From DAOUCP01 sp034432155 (GTDB lineage: Bacteria; Chloroflexota; Anaerolineae; Epilineales; Epilineaceae), in contig DAOUCP010000035.1 in assembly GCA_034432155.1 (NCBI GenBank), forward strand, positions 97,371-161,370: a stretch of DNA of 64,000 nt. The letters are read 5' to 3'. Below are positions 33,554 to 42,948 of this stretch, one piece after another (positions within the stretch are counted from its first letter, which is position 1; each line of letters begins with the position of its first letter). A model generated the notes under the pieces. It made no database searches and was not told where the DNA came from. It saw nothing but the letters and a program-made list of their open reading frames with translations. The position numbers and the translations under genes were made by a program.

Positions 33554-34432
33554 GTGACAACGCGCCTCCTGGCCGTCGCGTGGTTCGCATTGCTCCTCGG
33601 CGGCTGCCAAGCCACGCAACCTCCGCCGGGCAACACCACGGCCGGTCCGCAAGCCATTGAGGCTCCCCGGCCTCAGACCGGCACCGACGCCGCCGGCAAC
33701 CCCCAGATGGCTACGCCGGGCGACGACTCGGCGGCCGCGACCACCTCACTCGAGGAGCCGACCTCGGACGAGGCCATGGTGGCGGCGACGGGCCAGCCGG
33801 TTGGCGAAGCCCAAGCCAGCCCGGCCATCACCCAGACGGAAGCTACGCCCGATCCGACCATCGTTGCCCTGGCGGCCAGCTTCGAGTTCCCTCGGCAAGG
33901 GCGGGCGGACGCCCCGCTGCAGATCTACGAGTTCTCGGACTACCTCTGTCCCTACTGCCGGAAGCTGGCTTTGGAGACGGTGCCCAAGGTGGTCAAGGAT
34001 TACGTGAATACCGGCCAGGCGGCCATCACCTTCGTCGATTTCCCGCTCGTACAGCTCCACGGCTACACCACGCTGGTCTGTCATGAGGCGGCCCATTGCG
34101 CGGGCGAAGAAGGCAAGTACTGGCCGATGCACGACGCTATCTTCCGGCAGGCTGAAAAGCTGGACGCGGTGGGTGCCACCGATGAGGCCGCTGCCAGGGC
34201 AGTCCTGGTAGCGATGGCCCGACCCGCCGGCGTCGATCCGGATCGCCTGCGCATCTGCCTCGAGTCCGGCAAGTACCGACCGATCGTCGCCTCCATCATG
34301 CAGGATGCTGCCAATCACGGCGTGGAGATGACCCCCACGCTCCTGGTGGGCGATCAGACGGTGCCTGGCTACGTGCCGTACGAGCAGTTGAAGGCGCTGA
34401 TCGACGAGCAGCTGGCCAAACAGAAGCCGTGA
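33554..34432 (+). CDS. DsbA-family thioredoxin-fold lipoprotein
   Basis: A 292-residue secreted oxidoreductase. A lipoprotein signal peptide ends in the lipobox LLGGC (Cys18). A Pro/Thr/Ala-rich linker reaches about residue 105. The DsbA/DsbG-like domain has the active site YEFSDYLCPYCRKLALE (Cys132, Cys135) and the cis-Pro loop EMTPTLLVGD. It would form or shuffle disulfides at the cell surface. The GTG start has AGGAGA upstream. It converges with ligA: only one base separates the two stop codons. Confidence 0.92.
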   Translation: MTTRLLAVAWFALLLGGCQATQPPPGNTTAGPQAIEAPRPQTGTDAAGNPQMATPGDDSAAATTSLEEPTSDEAMVAATGQPVGEAQASPAITQTEATPDPTIVALAASFEFPRQGRADAPLQIYEFSDYLCPYCRKLALETVPKVVKDYVNTGQAAITFVDFPLVQLHGYTTLVCHEAAHCAGEEGKYWPMHDAIFRQAEKLDAVGATDEAAARAVLVAMARPAGVDPDRLRICLESGKYRPIVASIMQDAANHGVEMTPTLLVGDQTVPGYVPYEQLKALIDEQLAKQKP

Positions 34433-34433
34433 G

Positions 34434-36491
34434 CTAGCGGCGGTTGGCCGCCCCGCCAGCAAGCAAGGCCAACAGACCAGCCTCGTCTAGCTCGCGGACG
34501 CCGAGCTCGCGGGCCCGGTCCAGTTTCGAACCCGGCTCGGCGCCCACCACGATGTAGTCGGTGCGGCTGCTGACGCTGCTCACCACATGCCCGCCGGCGG
34601 CCTCGATGTGCGCCTTGGCTTCTTCGCGCGTCAGCGTTGGCAGAGTACCCGTCAGCACGAAGCGCTTACCGGCTAGCGGCCCGGCACCAACGTCGCTCGG
34701 CCCGGCCGTCACCTCATCGGCCAAGCGAACCCCAGCCTGCCGCAGCTTGGCAACCGTTTGCCGATTGTGGGACGAGGCAAACCAGGCTTGCACCGATGCC
34801 GCGATCTCGGGACCAACGCCCTCCACCGCCAGCAGCTGTTCGCCGGTCGCAGCCGCCAAGGCGTCGATCGATCGGAAGCGCCGCGCCAGAGCCGCGGCCA
34901 CCGTCTCGCCCACGTTCCGGATGCCGAGCCCAACCAGCAACCGCTGCAGCGGCCTGTCGCGTGCCGCGTCGATGGCGGCCAGCAGGTTCTGGCTGCGCCG
35001 TTCGCCGAAGCCTTCGAGCCCTAGGAGCGCCTGCTCCGTCAGGGCGAAGACATCGGCCACGTCGTGCACGAGACCCGCTCGCACCAGTTGTACGGCTACC
35101 TTCTCCCCTAGGCCCTCGATATCCATGGCGCCGCGCGAAGCGAAGTGCTCGACGTGGCGCTCCAACTGCGCCGGGCAGGCACCATTCACGCAATAGGTGT
35201 CCGCCTCGCCGGGGGCACGAACCAAGGGCTCACCGCACACCGGGCAGGTCGTCGGCATCTGCCAGGGGATGGCGTCGCTGGGCCGCAGTTCGGGGACGAC
35301 GCGCAGCACTTGGGGGATCACGTCGCCGGCGCGCTTGACGAGGACGGTGTCCCCCATGCGAATGTCGCGCTCGCGCACGTAGTCCTCGTTGTGGAGCGTT
35401 GCCTGGCTCACCTGAACACCCCCGATGGGCACCGGCTCCAGGGTGGCGTGTGGCACCACCCGGCCGGTACGGCCAACGCTCACCTCGATGGACACCACCC
35501 GCGTCGTCGCCTCCTCCGCCGGTGCCTTGTAGGCGATCGCCCAGCGCGGATGGTGCGCCACCGCGCCCAGCACCTCTTGGACCCGCAGGCTATCGATCTT
35601 CAGGACGACGCCGTCGGCCACGTAGTTCAGCTCCGAGCGTCGCTGCAGCCATGCTTCGGCATAGGCAATCGCCTCGTCCAAGCTGTCACACAGGCAACGA
35701 TCCTCCGCGGTGGGAAAGCCGAGGCGGCGTAGCGTCTCCAGGAGCTCCCACTGGCTCGTCACACCCAGCTCGTCCGGCCGCGCGACGTAGTACGCGATCA
35801 GCCGCAAGGGCCGCTGGGCAGTGACCGTCGGATCGAGCTGGCGCAGGCTGCCGGCGGCGGCGTTGCGCGGATTGGCGAAGGTCCGCTCTCCGGCTTCGGT
35901 CAACCGACGGTTGAGTTCCGCGAATCGATCCTTCGGCATGTAGATCTCGCCGCGCACGTCAAGCACCGGTGGCAGGGGCGGGGGAGGGCCGAAGCCCGTC
36001 TCGAGAGGGATCCGCAGCGGCACCGAGGGCACGGTTCGCAGGTTGGCGGTGACATCCTCGCCAACGAGGCCGTCGCCGCGCGTCGCCCCTTGGACGAAAT
36101 AGCCGTCGCGATAAGTGAGCGAAACGGCCAGACCATCGATCTTCGGCTCCACCACCACCCGCAAGGATTGCTCGAGCTCCGTCCCGGCCAGTCGCCGCTG
36201 AATCCGCTCGCCCCAGAGCCGCACGTCGTCGCTGTTGAACGCGTTGTCCAGCGACAGCATGGGCGCGGAGTGCGTGACCCGCACGAAGCCGGCAGCCGGC
36301 GCGCCACCCACCCGCTGGGTTGGCGAGTCCGGCGTGACGAGCTCCGGATGTTCTGCCTCCAGGGTCCGCAGCGCGTGGACAAGCGCGTCGAACTCGGCGT
36401 CGCTGATCTCCGGGGCATCGAGCACGTAGTAGAGGTAGTTGTGCCGTTCGATCTCGCGCCGCAACTGGGCGGCGCGGGCTGCCGGATCCAT
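34434..36491 (-). CDS. ligA: NAD+-dependent DNA ligase LigA
   Basis: The essential bacterial ligase, 685 residues. Ia domain: HNYLYYVLDAPEISDAEFD. Adenylation Lys117 lies in VVVEPKIDGLAVSL, with the GDGLVGEDVT motif and an intact OB fold. The Cys4 zinc site is CPVCGEPL ... YCVNGACPAQ. Helix-hairpin-helix repeats and a C-terminal BRCT domain (GKRFVLTGTLPTLTREEA) complete it. The ATG at 36491 has GGAGG 10 nt upstream; the TTG at 36506 lies within that ribosome-binding site and is rejected. A thioredoxin-TPR gene lies 104 bp upstream on the same strand. Confidence 0.97.
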   Translation of the reverse strand: MDPAARAAQLRREIERHNYLYYVLDAPEISDAEFDALVHALRTLEAEHPELVTPDSPTQRVGGAPAAGFVRVTHSAPMLSLDNAFNSDDVRLWGERIQRRLAGTELEQSLRVVVEPKIDGLAVSLTYRDGYFVQGATRGDGLVGEDVTANLRTVPSVPLRIPLETGFGPPPPLPPVLDVRGEIYMPKDRFAELNRRLTEAGERTFANPRNAAAGSLRQLDPTVTAQRPLRLIAYYVARPDELGVTSQWELLETLRRLGFPTAEDRCLCDSLDEAIAYAEAWLQRRSELNYVADGVVLKIDSLRVQEVLGAVAHHPRWAIAYKAPAEEATTRVVSIEVSVGRTGRVVPHATLEPVPIGGVQVSQATLHNEDYVRERDIRMGDTVLVKRAGDVIPQVLRVVPELRPSDAIPWQMPTTCPVCGEPLVRAPGEADTYCVNGACPAQLERHVEHFASRGAMDIEGLGEKVAVQLVRAGLVHDVADVFALTEQALLGLEGFGERRSQNLLAAIDAARDRPLQRLLVGLGIRNVGETVAAALARRFRSIDALAAATGEQLLAVEGVGPEIAASVQAWFASSHNRQTVAKLRQAGVRLADEVTAGPSDVGAGPLAGKRFVLTGTLPTLTREEAKAHIEAAGGHVVSSVSSRTDYIVVGAEPGSKLDRARELGVRELDEAGLLALLAGGAANRR

Positions 36492-36595
36492 GGCCCGAGC
36501 CTCCAATGCACACCTCCTGCCTGACGGCGCCGCCCACCTGGCGCGGAAGGTGCAGCCTCCAGCGTGGACCGAGGCGCCGCTGCTCCCCTACCTCG

Positions 36596-37462
36596 CTACC
36601 ACAAGCTCGCGGCCAGCAACGCCCGATACTGCTGCGTCAGCTCGTGGTCGTCGCCGAGAACGCGAAAGACATCCACCATCGCCGATCGTGCCTGGTCGGC
36701 GGCGGCGCGATCTTCCCCCTGGATCACCACCAGCAAGCCCTCCAACGCCTCACGATAGGCGCCACGCGCCGCCAACGCAGTGGCCAGGGCTAGGCGGGCG
36801 GCAACATCCGTGGGATTGGCGGACAGTCGCCGCCGCGCATCCACCTCGCCACCCGTGAGCGAGCTATCCCTGCGAAAGCGCGCCTGCGCCAGCCACATCT
36901 CGGCTTCCGCACGCTCCGGACTGCGCTGCGGGACCGCCTCCAGCAACTTCGCTGCTGCCTCATAGTGCTCCGTCTGGAAAAGCACCCGGCCCAGGCCCAG
37001 CATGGCAGCCGGATGGTCGCTCTGCTCGGCCAGCGCTCGCCGGTAGCCTGCTTCGGCGGCCTCGAGGTCGCCGGCCAACTCACGGTCGCGGGCCGCTTGC
37101 GCCAGCCGATCGGCGACGCTCGGCAAGAGGCCCTTCAAGAACTCACGGACGGCCGACTCGGGCTGGTAGCCCACGAACTCCGCCACTACCCGGCCGTTCC
37201 GAAAGGCCTTGACCGCCGGTATGCCCTGGATGCCCCACTGCTGAGCCAAACTCGGATGCTCGTCGGTGTTCACCTTGACCAGCAACCACTCGCCGTGCGC
37301 TTCCTGGGCCAAACGCTCGAGCACAGGTCCCAGCATGCGGCACGGCCCACACCACGATGCCCAGAAATCGACCACCACCGGCACCGACTTCGAGCGCCGC
37401 AGTACTTTCTCCGCAAAGTCGGCGGTTCCCACATGCTCGACGGCAGCGCCACGGGCGCTCAC
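36596..37462 (-). CDS. Thioredoxin-TPR protein (CnoX/YbbN-like)
   Basis: A 288-residue cytoplasmic protein. The N-terminal thioredoxin domain has a complete CGPC site (FWASWCGPCRML, Cys38 and Cys41) and the cis-Pro loop GIQGIPAVKAF. The C-terminal ~170 residues are TPR-like helices (AEAGYRRALAEQSDHPAAML, LGRVLFQTEHYEAAAKLLEA). CnoX-type proteins act as redox-linked holdases for chaperonins; E. coli YbbN has SxxC instead of CGPC, so this one may be redox-active. The GTG at 37462 has AAGGAG at 6-nt spacing and is preferred to the ATG at 37486. It is divergent from ahcY. Confidence 0.88.
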   Translation of the reverse strand: MSARGAAVEHVGTADFAEKVLRRSKSVPVVVDFWASWCGPCRMLGPVLERLAQEAHGEWLLVKVNTDEHPSLAQQWGIQGIPAVKAFRNGRVVAEFVGYQPESAVREFLKGLLPSVADRLAQAARDRELAGDLEAAEAGYRRALAEQSDHPAAMLGLGRVLFQTEHYEAAAKLLEAVPQRSPERAEAEMWLAQARFRRDSSLTGGEVDARRRLSANPTDVAARLALATALAARGAYREALEGLLVVIQGEDRAAADQARSAMVDVFRVLGDDHELTQQYRALLAASLW

Positions 37463-37533
37463 CGAACTCTCCTTATGCACCACCATCCTCCCATCGAGTC
37501 GCGAGCCGGATGTCGGCCGGTCCGCCGGGCCCA

Positions 37534-37539
37534 AGTATA
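37534..37539 (-). promoter_or_regulatory. -10 box of the thioredoxin-TPR gene (minus)
   Basis: TATACT on the minus strand (37539-37534), 71 bp before the GTG at 37462. The -35 region is not clear. It lies back to back with the ahcY promoter. Confidence 0.5.
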
Positions 37540-37564
37540 GACCAGGCAGCCCGCGCCGCCGTTC

Positions 37565-37592
37565 TTGACCACCCGTGCTGACCCACTACAAT
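37565..37592 (+). promoter_or_regulatory. Promoter of ahcY (TTGACC-N16-TACAAT)
   Basis: TTGACC at 37565-37570 and TACAAT at 37587-37592 are 16 bp apart. Transcription should start near 37599, giving a leader of about 14 nt before the ATG at 37613. Confidence 0.7.
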
Positions 37593-37612
37593 GCCCGGCG
37601 ATCGAGTCGTCC

Positions 37613-38893
<1,281 letters not shown>

Positions 38894-38946
38894 CAGCCCA
38901 GGCGCCTGCCGCCTTGCGAGCTCGGGCGCCGTGCTCGCCGCGAACC

Positions 38947-41900
38947 GTGGGCCGGCGGCGGTGGGCGATGGTGGCCTTCGCCAGCGCCATGCTGGGGACG
39001 CTGGCCGTCCCGCAGACGTCCCACCTTGCCGCCCAGGATGCACGCGGCATTCCCCCAGGAGCGCGTGGTGCTGCGCCGGAGGCACCTGTCGTGCCCCCGC
39101 TGCAAGTGCGCGCTGCTGCCCCGGAGGCACCCATCGTGCCCCCGCCACAAGTGCGCGCTGCTGCCCCGGACGCAAGGGGCCTGCCGCCCTGGCAGCTGCC
39201 TGGGCTTGTCCCTGGCGCGAAGAGCTTGTCTCCCGGACCCGCGAGGGGACGAGCAGCGCTGACATGGAGCACCGGGAACCGTGGCCCAGACGCCATCACG
39301 AGCTGGCTCCTCGAGCTGGCCCAACCGTCCATCGCCGCTCAGCTGTTGGGCACGGGCCAGCCGCATGAAGAAGGGAGGCTCGCCGGCCATGGGCAGCGAA
39401 TCGAGCTGCGGCCAGCGCCCCAGGTGCTCGAGCTCTGGCGCCGACGACTGGTCCAGGAGCAGGCACCCTATGTCTCGGCTGTCCAGGCCGCAGGCGGGCA
39501 GGTCATTGACTCATACCAGGTGGTGGTGAATGGCCTGCTGGTCCACGGCAGCCAGGCGCTGGCCACCAAGCTGGCAGAGCTCGATGGTGTGGCTCGCATG
39601 TGGCCCGTGGTGCCGGTTGCGCCTCTGCTTGCCGAGTCGATGCCGCTCATTGGGGCCGATCGCGTCACCCAGGAGCTCGATCTCGACGGTGAGAACGTTG
39701 TGGTGGCCATCGCCGACTGCGGGATCGATTACTACCATGCGGCCTTCGGCGGCTCGGGCAGGCTGCGGGACTACGATCCGGACGACGAGAACGTAGTCGA
39801 ACCCGGCACCTTCCCTACCGCTCGCGTCGTGGGAGGCTACGATTTCGCCGGCCAGCGTTACTCGCCCAACTGCGCCAGCCTGCCCTTTCGCTTGCCCGAC
39901 TGCCACACCGAGCCCAGCCCGGACCCTGATCCGTTGGAGCCGCGAGAGCTGAACCACGGGACCCCCGTGGCCTCCATCCTGGCCGGACAAGCCACGGAGC
40001 GAGTGCCGGCTGGTGTAGCGCCCGCAGCGAAGCTGGTGGCCCTCAAGATCATGGGCAATCCCATCGGTGCACCGCCGGCCACCGATCTCCTGCCGAGCGC
40101 CCTGGAATGGGTAGTGGCCCACAATCTTGGCCTCGCCGTGCCGGGCATCGCACCGCCCCTGGCCATCGACGTCCTCAACCTGAGCGTCGGCTATCCGTGG
40201 GCTGGTGGGCTGCCACCGATCGAGCGGGCCATCGACGCCGCGGTGGCCACTGGCATCACTGTCATCGGGGCCAATGGCGACGGCGGTGACGTTCCGTTCA
40301 TTGCCGGTCAGCCAGCGGCGGCGTCGCAGGTGCTGGCCGTTGGCGCTTCCGTCCCACCTGGCCGCGCCGAACAGGTCTTCGGCATTCGCGCCGAGTGGCC
40401 GGCCGGCGACGAGACGCGTCGCCTGACAGCCCCAGCCCTGGAAGCGGACTTCACGCCGACGTTGCGTCAGACAGGACCCATCACCCTGCCACTGGCTTAC
40501 TACGGCCTGGCCTGTTCGGACGCAGAAGGCAGACCCGAGCCGCCCGCCCAGGATGTCGCCGGCCGCGTGGCACTCATTGCCCGTGGCACGTGCTCGTTCT
40601 ATGACAAGTTGTGGAACGCCGCCAAGGCGGGTGCCCGAGCGGCCATCGTCTTCAGTGACGACCGCGATCCGGTGGTCATGTCGTGCCAGGCTCCCTCGGA
40701 CTGCAGCCATGCACCGCCCCTGCCGGCGGTGATGATCCAGCGTCGGCCCGGCGTCACGCTGGCGGACCTCTTGGCGGTCCAAACGCCGGTTACGGTGGGC
40801 ATGGCAGCCGACCTGCTGGTCGATGAGGAGAACCTGACGGACATCGCAGCCAGTTACTCCAGCCGTGGCCCGGCCCGGAGCGGGGCCCTGAAGCCGCAAC
40901 TCGTGGCTCCGGGCGCGGCCATCTTCGCGGCACGGGCCGGCGGCGGCACCTTCGGCGAGCGTCGCAGCGGCACGTCCATCGCTGCCCCGTTCGTCGCCGG
41001 GGCAGCTGCCGTTCTGCGCCAGCGCAGCCAGCGGGAACGGCTCCACTTGGAGCCCTTGGACATCGGCGCGCTCCTGGCCAACTACGCCGATGGCGTGGTG
41101 CGCATCGGCAACGCCGACACCGGTCCGGCGGCCCCGCCCGCGCTGGCAGGAGCAGGCCGTCTGAATGTCTGGCGGAGTGCGCGCGGCGAGCTGCTGGTGC
41201 GCGCCGAGGCGAACGAGGGCATCAGCGACCTGGGCCTGGGTCTTGTCCACGTCGGCGATTCTCCGCTGACGCTTGTACGCCGGCTCACGGTGCGCAACCT
41301 GACGTCCCGGGCTCTTGCCTACCGCACGGACCTGGCGCTGCAGTATCCCGGCGAGGACGAGCGGCGGGGAGTGGAGTGGAGCGCGCCGGCCGAAGTGCGC
41401 TTGCCGCCGGGCGGGAGCGTACCTCTGACTGTCACTGTTCGGCTCGACCCGCTCGCTTTGCGACCGTGGGCCCTGCGCGGCTTCGGGACTCCTCTCGACA
41501 CGGCCGTAGTGCAGCGACAGGAAGTCGATGGCAGCTTGATGCTCCGGCCGCTGGGCGACTCGGCGGGCGAGGACCGGACGGTACGCGTGCCCTTCCACGT
41601 TCTTCCCCGCCCCCATGCCTGTGTCGTTGGCGAGCCGCAAGGGTCGCTGCTCTTCCTTGCCCGTGGCCAGGCTCGATCCGAGACATGGCGCAACCTGTGC
41701 CCCGCGCCCGGCAGTGTGGAAGCCTTCCGCATTCTCGGACTGGACGGCGCCGAAGCCACCACACCGGACGCCGCGCGCAGCGACATCGATGCCGTGGCCG
41801 TTCGGTATGCCCCGAATCCGAATCGCGAGGGCGATTACCTCCTCGAATTCGCTATTCGGACCCGCGCGCCGAAGCGCCTGCCCCTGGAGGCAGAGCTCCT

Positions 41901-42561
41901 TGTCTACCTCGACATCGAGGCGGACGGAGCCTTCGACCGTGTGATTTTCAATCGTCTCGGGCGGCGGATCATCGGCCTGCCCGAGGTGGCCAACCGGTGG
42001 TTGGTGGCCCAGGCGCCGGTCATCTCCGGAACCCTGACGCCCGACTACGATGCCCTGAGCCTGGACTTTTTCGCCCAGCGTTTCGATCTGGACGAGACGG
42101 TGACCGTCTTGCAGACCAGCGCGCGCGCCCTGGGTCTGGATCTGGAGTCAGCGGACGCGACCTTTGCGTTCGGCGTCGTAGCTACCGACAACAGCGGTGA
42201 CTGGCCCATCACGGGGACGGAGCACGGTCAGGACCTGGCACCCGACGGCCTGGCCGAGGGCGCGCGCTACACCTTTCGCCGTCGCGAGCTGGACTGTCTC
42301 GACCTCGAGGGCGAGGCCGGCCAGGCAGCCCTGACGCCGGTCGGTGGCCTGAATCTCGAAGGTGGGAGCAGCGCCACGGTGGACATTCGCCTGCGTTGCG
42401 ACGCCACTCCCCCTGGCGAGGCACTCGGCTTCCTGTTCAGCTATCCCGCGAACTGGCCGGCCGAGCGCCAATCCGAAGTGCGACTGTGGCGGCCCCTGGG
42501 TCGCGGCAATCCGCTCTACGCCCCCGAGCTGCGGCGCAACGCCGGCGCCAGCTTGCCCTGA
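38947..42561 (+). CDS. Secreted subtilisin-like protease with PA-domain insertion
   Basis: About 1204 residues. An N-terminal basic and hydrophobic stretch (MVAFASAMLGTLAVP) is a signal peptide, followed by a Pro/Ala-rich segment with three 15-residue repeats. The S8 triad is Asp257 (AIADCGID), His337 (NHGTPVAS) and Ser677 (SGTSIAAPFVAG). A PA domain lies between His and Ser (about 500-625; RGTCSFYDKLWNAAKAGARA). Several beta-sandwich regions follow to the end. It is probably exported and cell-surface or extracellular. The start is uncertain: the GTG at 38947 gives a good signal peptide, and an ATG at 38968 is also possible. Architecture differs from the subtilase at 1034. Confidence 0.88.
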   Translation: MGRRRWAMVAFASAMLGTLAVPQTSHLAAQDARGIPPGARGAAPEAPVVPPLQVRAAAPEAPIVPPPQVRAAAPDARGLPPWQLPGLVPGAKSLSPGPARGRAALTWSTGNRGPDAITSWLLELAQPSIAAQLLGTGQPHEEGRLAGHGQRIELRPAPQVLELWRRRLVQEQAPYVSAVQAAGGQVIDSYQVVVNGLLVHGSQALATKLAELDGVARMWPVVPVAPLLAESMPLIGADRVTQELDLDGENVVVAIADCGIDYYHAAFGGSGRLRDYDPDDENVVEPGTFPTARVVGGYDFAGQRYSPNCASLPFRLPDCHTEPSPDPDPLEPRELNHGTPVASILAGQATERVPAGVAPAAKLVALKIMGNPIGAPPATDLLPSALEWVVAHNLGLAVPGIAPPLAIDVLNLSVGYPWAGGLPPIERAIDAAVATGITVIGANGDGGDVPFIAGQPAAASQVLAVGASVPPGRAEQVFGIRAEWPAGDETRRLTAPALEADFTPTLRQTGPITLPLAYYGLACSDAEGRPEPPAQDVAGRVALIARGTCSFYDKLWNAAKAGARAAIVFSDDRDPVVMSCQAPSDCSHAPPLPAVMIQRRPGVTLADLLAVQTPVTVGMAADLLVDEENLTDIAASYSSRGPARSGALKPQLVAPGAAIFAARAGGGTFGERRSGTSIAAPFVAGAAAVLRQRSQRERLHLEPLDIGALLANYADGVVRIGNADTGPAAPPALAGAGRLNVWRSARGELLVRAEANEGISDLGLGLVHVGDSPLTLVRRLTVRNLTSRALAYRTDLALQYPGEDERRGVEWSAPAEVRLPPGGSVPLTVTVRLDPLALRPWALRGFGTPLDTAVVQRQEVDGSLMLRPLGDSAGEDRTVRVPFHVLPRPHACVVGEPQGSLLFLARGQARSETWRNLCPAPGSVEAFRILGLDGAEATTPDAARSDIDAVAVRYAPNPNREGDYLLEFAIRTRAPKRLPLEAELLVYLDIEADGAFDRVIFNRLGRRIIGLPEVANRWLVAQAPVISGTLTPDYDALSLDFFAQRFDLDETVTVLQTSARALGLDLESADATFAFGVVATDNSGDWPITGTEHGQDLAPDGLAEGARYTFRRRELDCLDLEGEAGQAALTPVGGLNLEGGSSATVDIRLRCDATPPGEALGFLFSYPANWPAERQSEVRLWRPLGRGNPLYAPELRRNAGASLP
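39067..39201. repeat. In-frame 45-bp tandem repeat (3 units) in the second subtilase gene
   Basis: Units at 39067-39111, 39112-39156 and 39157-39201 encode about AAAPEAPIVPPPQVR; the third is more diverged. The array is just after the signal peptide and forms a Pro-rich linker. Confidence 0.88.
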
Positions 42562-42948
42562 CGCAGAAGCTACCGCCTGGTCGCGCCCAGCCGGCGGGCC
42601 ATACGCCTGCGGACCCGTAACAGACTACCGCATCGGGGGTACGTCTGGGGCACCATGACAGGCTGGCAACCGCGTTCGAGGGCCTGCTTGGTTCCGGGAG
42701 CTTCCGCACTCCGGGCCCCAGGTGGGGCCATGATCCAGCCCTTCGCACGGGCTTGTTGACCGCTGGCAGGACGTCTTTTCGCGCTTTGAGCAGGCAACAG
42801 GGGGCGCTCTTGGACCAGCGGCCGCCGGAGTGCTTTGCGCCTTGCTACGATCTGTGTTGGAATAGCCGCCGGAGCTACACACGCATGGCTTGCAAGAGGA
42901 TCACCCAGCGCGTCAACGGCAAGGAGTACGACAAACCCCGCCGCGCCA
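42562..42948. other. Intergenic stretch with no confident gene
   Basis: About 390 bp between the second subtilase and the propeller gene. No clear promoter or terminator is seen. A short frame at 42885 starts MACKRITQRVNGKEYDKP and then becomes low complexity. It faintly recalls the first residues of some transposases, but nothing more supports that. Confidence 0.5.

Noticed and set aside
39511..41640. Long minus-strand open frame
   Set aside because: It is antisense to the second subtilase, whose catalytic triad and PA domain are intact.
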